Source of the DNA: an uncultured Armatimonadota bacterium
Lineage (GTDB): Bacteria > Armatimonadota > Armatimonadia > Armatimonadales > Armatimonadaceae
Reading direction: 5' to 3'
Assembly (NCBI GenBank): GCA_903924445.1
Contig: CAIYBQ010000560.1
Coordinates: 1-15,411, forward strand
Length of the DNA stretch: 15,411 nt
In this document: positions 13,747 through 15,411 of the stretch, one piece after another
Layout of the letters: each line of letters starts with the position of its first letter
Numbering within the stretch: position 1 is the stretch's first letter
Notes under the pieces: model-generated
What the model saw: the letters and a program-made list of their open reading frames with translations, nothing else
What the model was told of the DNA's origin: nothing
Database searches by the model: none
Made by a program: the position numbers and the translations under genes

Positions 13747-14245
13747 CGACCCGGAGGCCCGGTACATCCCGGACGGTGATGACCTTGTTCGCGATATCCA
13801 CGCTGATGACGAACTGCTCAACCGCAGGAATCATAGCAACATCTGTTTCATAGACATCGTTGTTGTTGGCATTTACGTGCACTGTATGCACTATTCCAAA
13901 GTCCCTGCCAGTATCAGTAGTTACTGAACAGCCTTCGATATCGAAAGCGTAGAACTCATCCGGTGGAAGTTCAGGAAGCTCTTCTTTGAGTGCCCGTAAC
14001 GTGTAACCGTGAAGATGTTCGGCTTGGTTTCGGTCAATACCAGTAAGCTGTACCAACCAGCTGGGGGGATGGTGTCGAACAGATGCGACAACGGCCGGTG
14101 CTTCGATACCATCAGGAGAGACTAGTAGGAGCGACTTAAATGACTTGATTAAAGGCATCCGGGCGAAGTGAGCCATGACTTTGACTTCGCCCCGTATACC
14201 AAAAGGCGCAGCGATTGTTCCAATAAGTACGGATGAACTATCCAC
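13736..14245 (-). CDS. rimM: Ribosome maturation factor RimM
   Basis: A 169-residue assembly factor that binds ribosomal protein uS19 and helps 30S head maturation. The N-terminal RimM domain begins with the family motif LIGTIAAPFGIRGEVKV; the C-terminal half is a PRC barrel with LPPDEFYAFDIEGCSV, DFGIVHTVH and ending in a VRDVPGLRVDEL tail. The start is GTG at 14245; no ATG lies nearby upstream. It lies between khpA and trmD in the usual order and overlaps trmD by 11 bases. Confidence 0.95.
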   Translation of the reverse strand: MDSSSVLIGTIAAPFGIRGEVKVMAHFARMPLIKSFKSLLLVSPDGIEAPAVVASVRHHPPSWLVQLTGIDRNQAEHLHGYTLRALKEELPELPPDEFYAFDIEGCSVTTDTGRDFGIVHTVHVNANNNDVYETDVAMIPAVEQFVISVDIANKVITVRDVPGLRVDEL

Positions 14246-14292
14246 TAGACGAAACTCGCTTCACGCCAACGTATAAAACCATGTGGTTTTTG

Positions 14293-14523
14293 CTATGCAA
14301 GAATTTCAACGTATACTTTGCGCTTGTCTTTCATGGCAACTGCCTTGACAAGGGTGCGAATCGCATTGGCAATACGCCCTTGCTTTCCGATAACCTTTCC
14401 CAAGTCATCAGGTGAAACGCGCACTTCGTACGTCGTCGAATCATCACCCGTGATCTCGGACACCTCAACGGCATCCGGATTATCTACCAACTCTTTTACC
14501 AGAAATTCAACAGTCGATTTCAA
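14293..14523 (-). CDS. khpA: KH-domain RNA-binding protein KhpA (UPF0109)
   Basis: A 76-residue single KH-domain protein. Residues 1-20 give EFLVKELVDNPDAVEV, and the RNA-binding loop is GKVIGKQGRIANAIRTLV (GxxG = GKQG, about 44-47). In Gram-positive bacteria the homologue pairs with KhpB and affects cell-division and many small RNAs; that role is family knowledge. The start is a TTG with GAAGGT (complement of 14530-14535) six bases ahead, which supports it. Position between rpsP and rimM is the standard one. Confidence 0.95.
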   Translation of the reverse strand: MKSTVEFLVKELVDNPDAVEVSEITGDDSTTYEVRVSPDDLGKVIGKQGRIANAIRTLVKAVAMKDKRKVYVEILA

Positions 14524-14551
14524 CGGTGGACCTTCTTTGACCGACTAAAGT

Positions 14552-14824
14552 TTAGCCTTCAGCCTTTGTCGTTGCTTCAATCAAACCGCTCTTCAAAAGG
14601 ATGTGGTGGACCTTATCTGTCGGTTGAGCGCCAACTCCAAGCCAATAGCGCAGGCGATCTTCTTTTAGTTCCACAACTGGAGCAACATCAGCTGCAACCA
14701 TTGGATTGTAATAGCCGAGTTCTTCGATGAAACGGCCATCACGCGCACGGCGGACATCTGCTGCAACGATGTGGTAGAACGGGCGCTTCTTGGCGCCGTC
14801 ACGGCGCAAACGAATCTTAACCAT
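14552..14824 (-). CDS. rpsP: 30S ribosomal protein bS16
   Basis: A 90-residue small-subunit protein. MVKIRLRRDGAKKRPFYHIVAAD is interrupted here only for listing: residues 1-11 (MVKIRLRRDGA) and RPFYHIVAADVRRARDGRFI are the bS16 signature, followed by EELGYYNPM and DRLRYWLGVGAQPTDKV. ATG is preceded by AGGAAAG. It begins the ribosomal stretch after ffh, 56 bases downstream. Confidence 0.98.
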   Translation of the reverse strand: MVKIRLRRDGAKKRPFYHIVAADVRRARDGRFIEELGYYNPMVAADVAPVVELKEDRLRYWLGVGAQPTDKVHHILLKSGLIEATTKAEG

Positions 14825-14880
14825 ATGCTTTCCTAATTTCCCTCAAACCCAGTTTACGGCATTGATAGCCGAAACATCGC

Positions 14881-15411
14881 CTAACGAACAAACGGAGGAC
14901 GGATCCGTCCAGATGGACCTCCACCCTTACCCTTCTTCGCTGGACGCCGCTGACCTGGCATTCCAGGGAGAGCAGGCATTCCAGACAACCCGGGCATCTT
15001 ACCACTTGAAAGACCTTTCATCAGGTTTCTCATCTGTTCAAATCGGTTCAATGCCATATTTACATCAGAAACAGGTACACCAGAGCCGCCTGCGATACGT
15101 TTGCGACGACTTCCGTTGATTATTTCAGGATTTTTTCGTTCCTTGGGGGTCATGCTTCTGACGATGGCCTCGAACTTCGCCATCTCTTTTTCACCCGCAC
15201 CAAAGTCGACATCCTTGAGCTGAGACCCAACCCCAGGAATCATTTTCAACAGCTGCTCAAGGGGACCCAGCTTTCGCATCTGCTGCATTTGCTCAAGGAA
15301 ATCCTCAAAATCGAATTTGCCTTGTCGCAGCTTCTTTTCCATCTCGACGGCACGTTTTTCGTCGACTGCGGCTTCTGCCTTCTCAATCAGCGAGAGGACA
15401 TCACCCATGCC
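14881..15411 (-). CDS. ffh: Signal recognition particle protein Ffh, C-terminal M domain (5' part outside window)
   Basis: The frame is open to the window edge and begins GMGDVLSLIEKAE, the end of the GTPase (NG) domain linker of Ffh. The M domain follows: DFLEQMQQMRKLGPLEQLLKMIPG (signal-sequence-binding methionines), and the SRP RNA-binding motif SRRKRIAGGSGVPVSDVNMAL, then LNRFEQMRNLMKG. The tail is rich in Met, Gly and Pro (GKMPGLSGMPALPGMPG) and ends in a basic KKGKGGG segment. About 176 residues are present. Ffh binds signal sequences emerging from the ribosome and targets them to FtsY at the membrane. It is followed by rpsP in the same direction. Confidence 0.97.
   Translation of the reverse strand, partial: GMGDVLSLIEKAEAAVDEKRAVEMEKKLRQGKFDFEDFLEQMQQMRKLGPLEQLLKMIPGVGSQLKDVDFGAGEKEMAKFEAIVRSMTPKERKNPEIINGSRRKRIAGGSGVPVSDVNMALNRFEQMRNLMKGLSSGKMPGLSGMPALPGMPGQRRPAKKGKGGGPSGRIRPPFVR

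Noticed and set aside
13747..13821. N-terminal extension of TrmD
   Set aside because: It lies over the rimM coding region and reads as a serine/arginine-rich shadow; TrmD homologues start near MSSNEAPTKPF.
1..15411. Mobile elements, CRISPR arrays, tRNA or rRNA genes
   Set aside because: No transposase or integrase motifs, regularly spaced repeats, or tRNA cloverleaf/CCA signals were noticed, and the coding density leaves little room.

Overview
The window is ordinary bacterial chromosome: about 50% GC by eye, densely packed, with almost every base in a protein gene. No rRNA, tRNA, insertion sequence, CRISPR array or prophage gene was seen. The right end carries ffh-rpsP-khpA-rimM-trmD-rplS-lepB-rnhB, all read leftwards. 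This translation/secretion cluster is typical of Actinomycetota, Firmicutes and some Chloroflexota. The free-living set of genes, the stand-alone polyprenol-phosphate mannose synthase and the frequent GTG/TTG starts would suit a compact-genome aquatic actinobacterium. That placement is inference; the sequence alone does not settle the phylum.

Layout from left to right. (1) 1-1292, + strand: the tail of an unrecognised acidic protein, an alkyltransferase-like DNA lesion-sensing protein (PWHRV instead of PCHRV), and type I methionine aminopeptidase. (2) 1304-3498, - strand: a dolichol/polyprenol-phosphate mannose synthase whose end overlaps a (6-4) photolyase of the iron-sulfur class (FeS-BCP/PhrB). 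(3) 3550-4407, + strand: metF, divergent from the mannose synthase and convergent with pst, with a perfect hairpin in the metF/pstB gap. (4) 4444-8063, - strand: pstS-pstC-pstA-pstB, the high-affinity phosphate importer. Its upstream region holds three 11-bp direct repeats that look like a PHO box and a pair of 12-bp direct repeats 52 bp apart. No phoU follows pstB inside the window. (5) 8211-9227, - strand: a Gfo/Idh/MocA oxidoreductase, divergent from (6) 9297-10921, + strand: a class I methyltransferase coupled (TAATG) to a D-2-hydroxyacid dehydrogenase. (7) 10968-15411, - strand: the rnhB-to-ffh cluster, with trmD overlapping rimM, rnhB overlapping lepB, and a hairpin leader in front of rplS.

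No new multi-gene system is evident. The points most worth checking are the start and export signal of PstS against its PHO-box-like promoter, the paired operator-like repeats next to it, the rplS leader hairpin, and the uncharacterised methyltransferase/dehydrogenase/oxidoreductase neighbourhood. No stretch of 300 bases lacks a gene; the longest gaps are 12810-12972 and 8064-8210, both described below.
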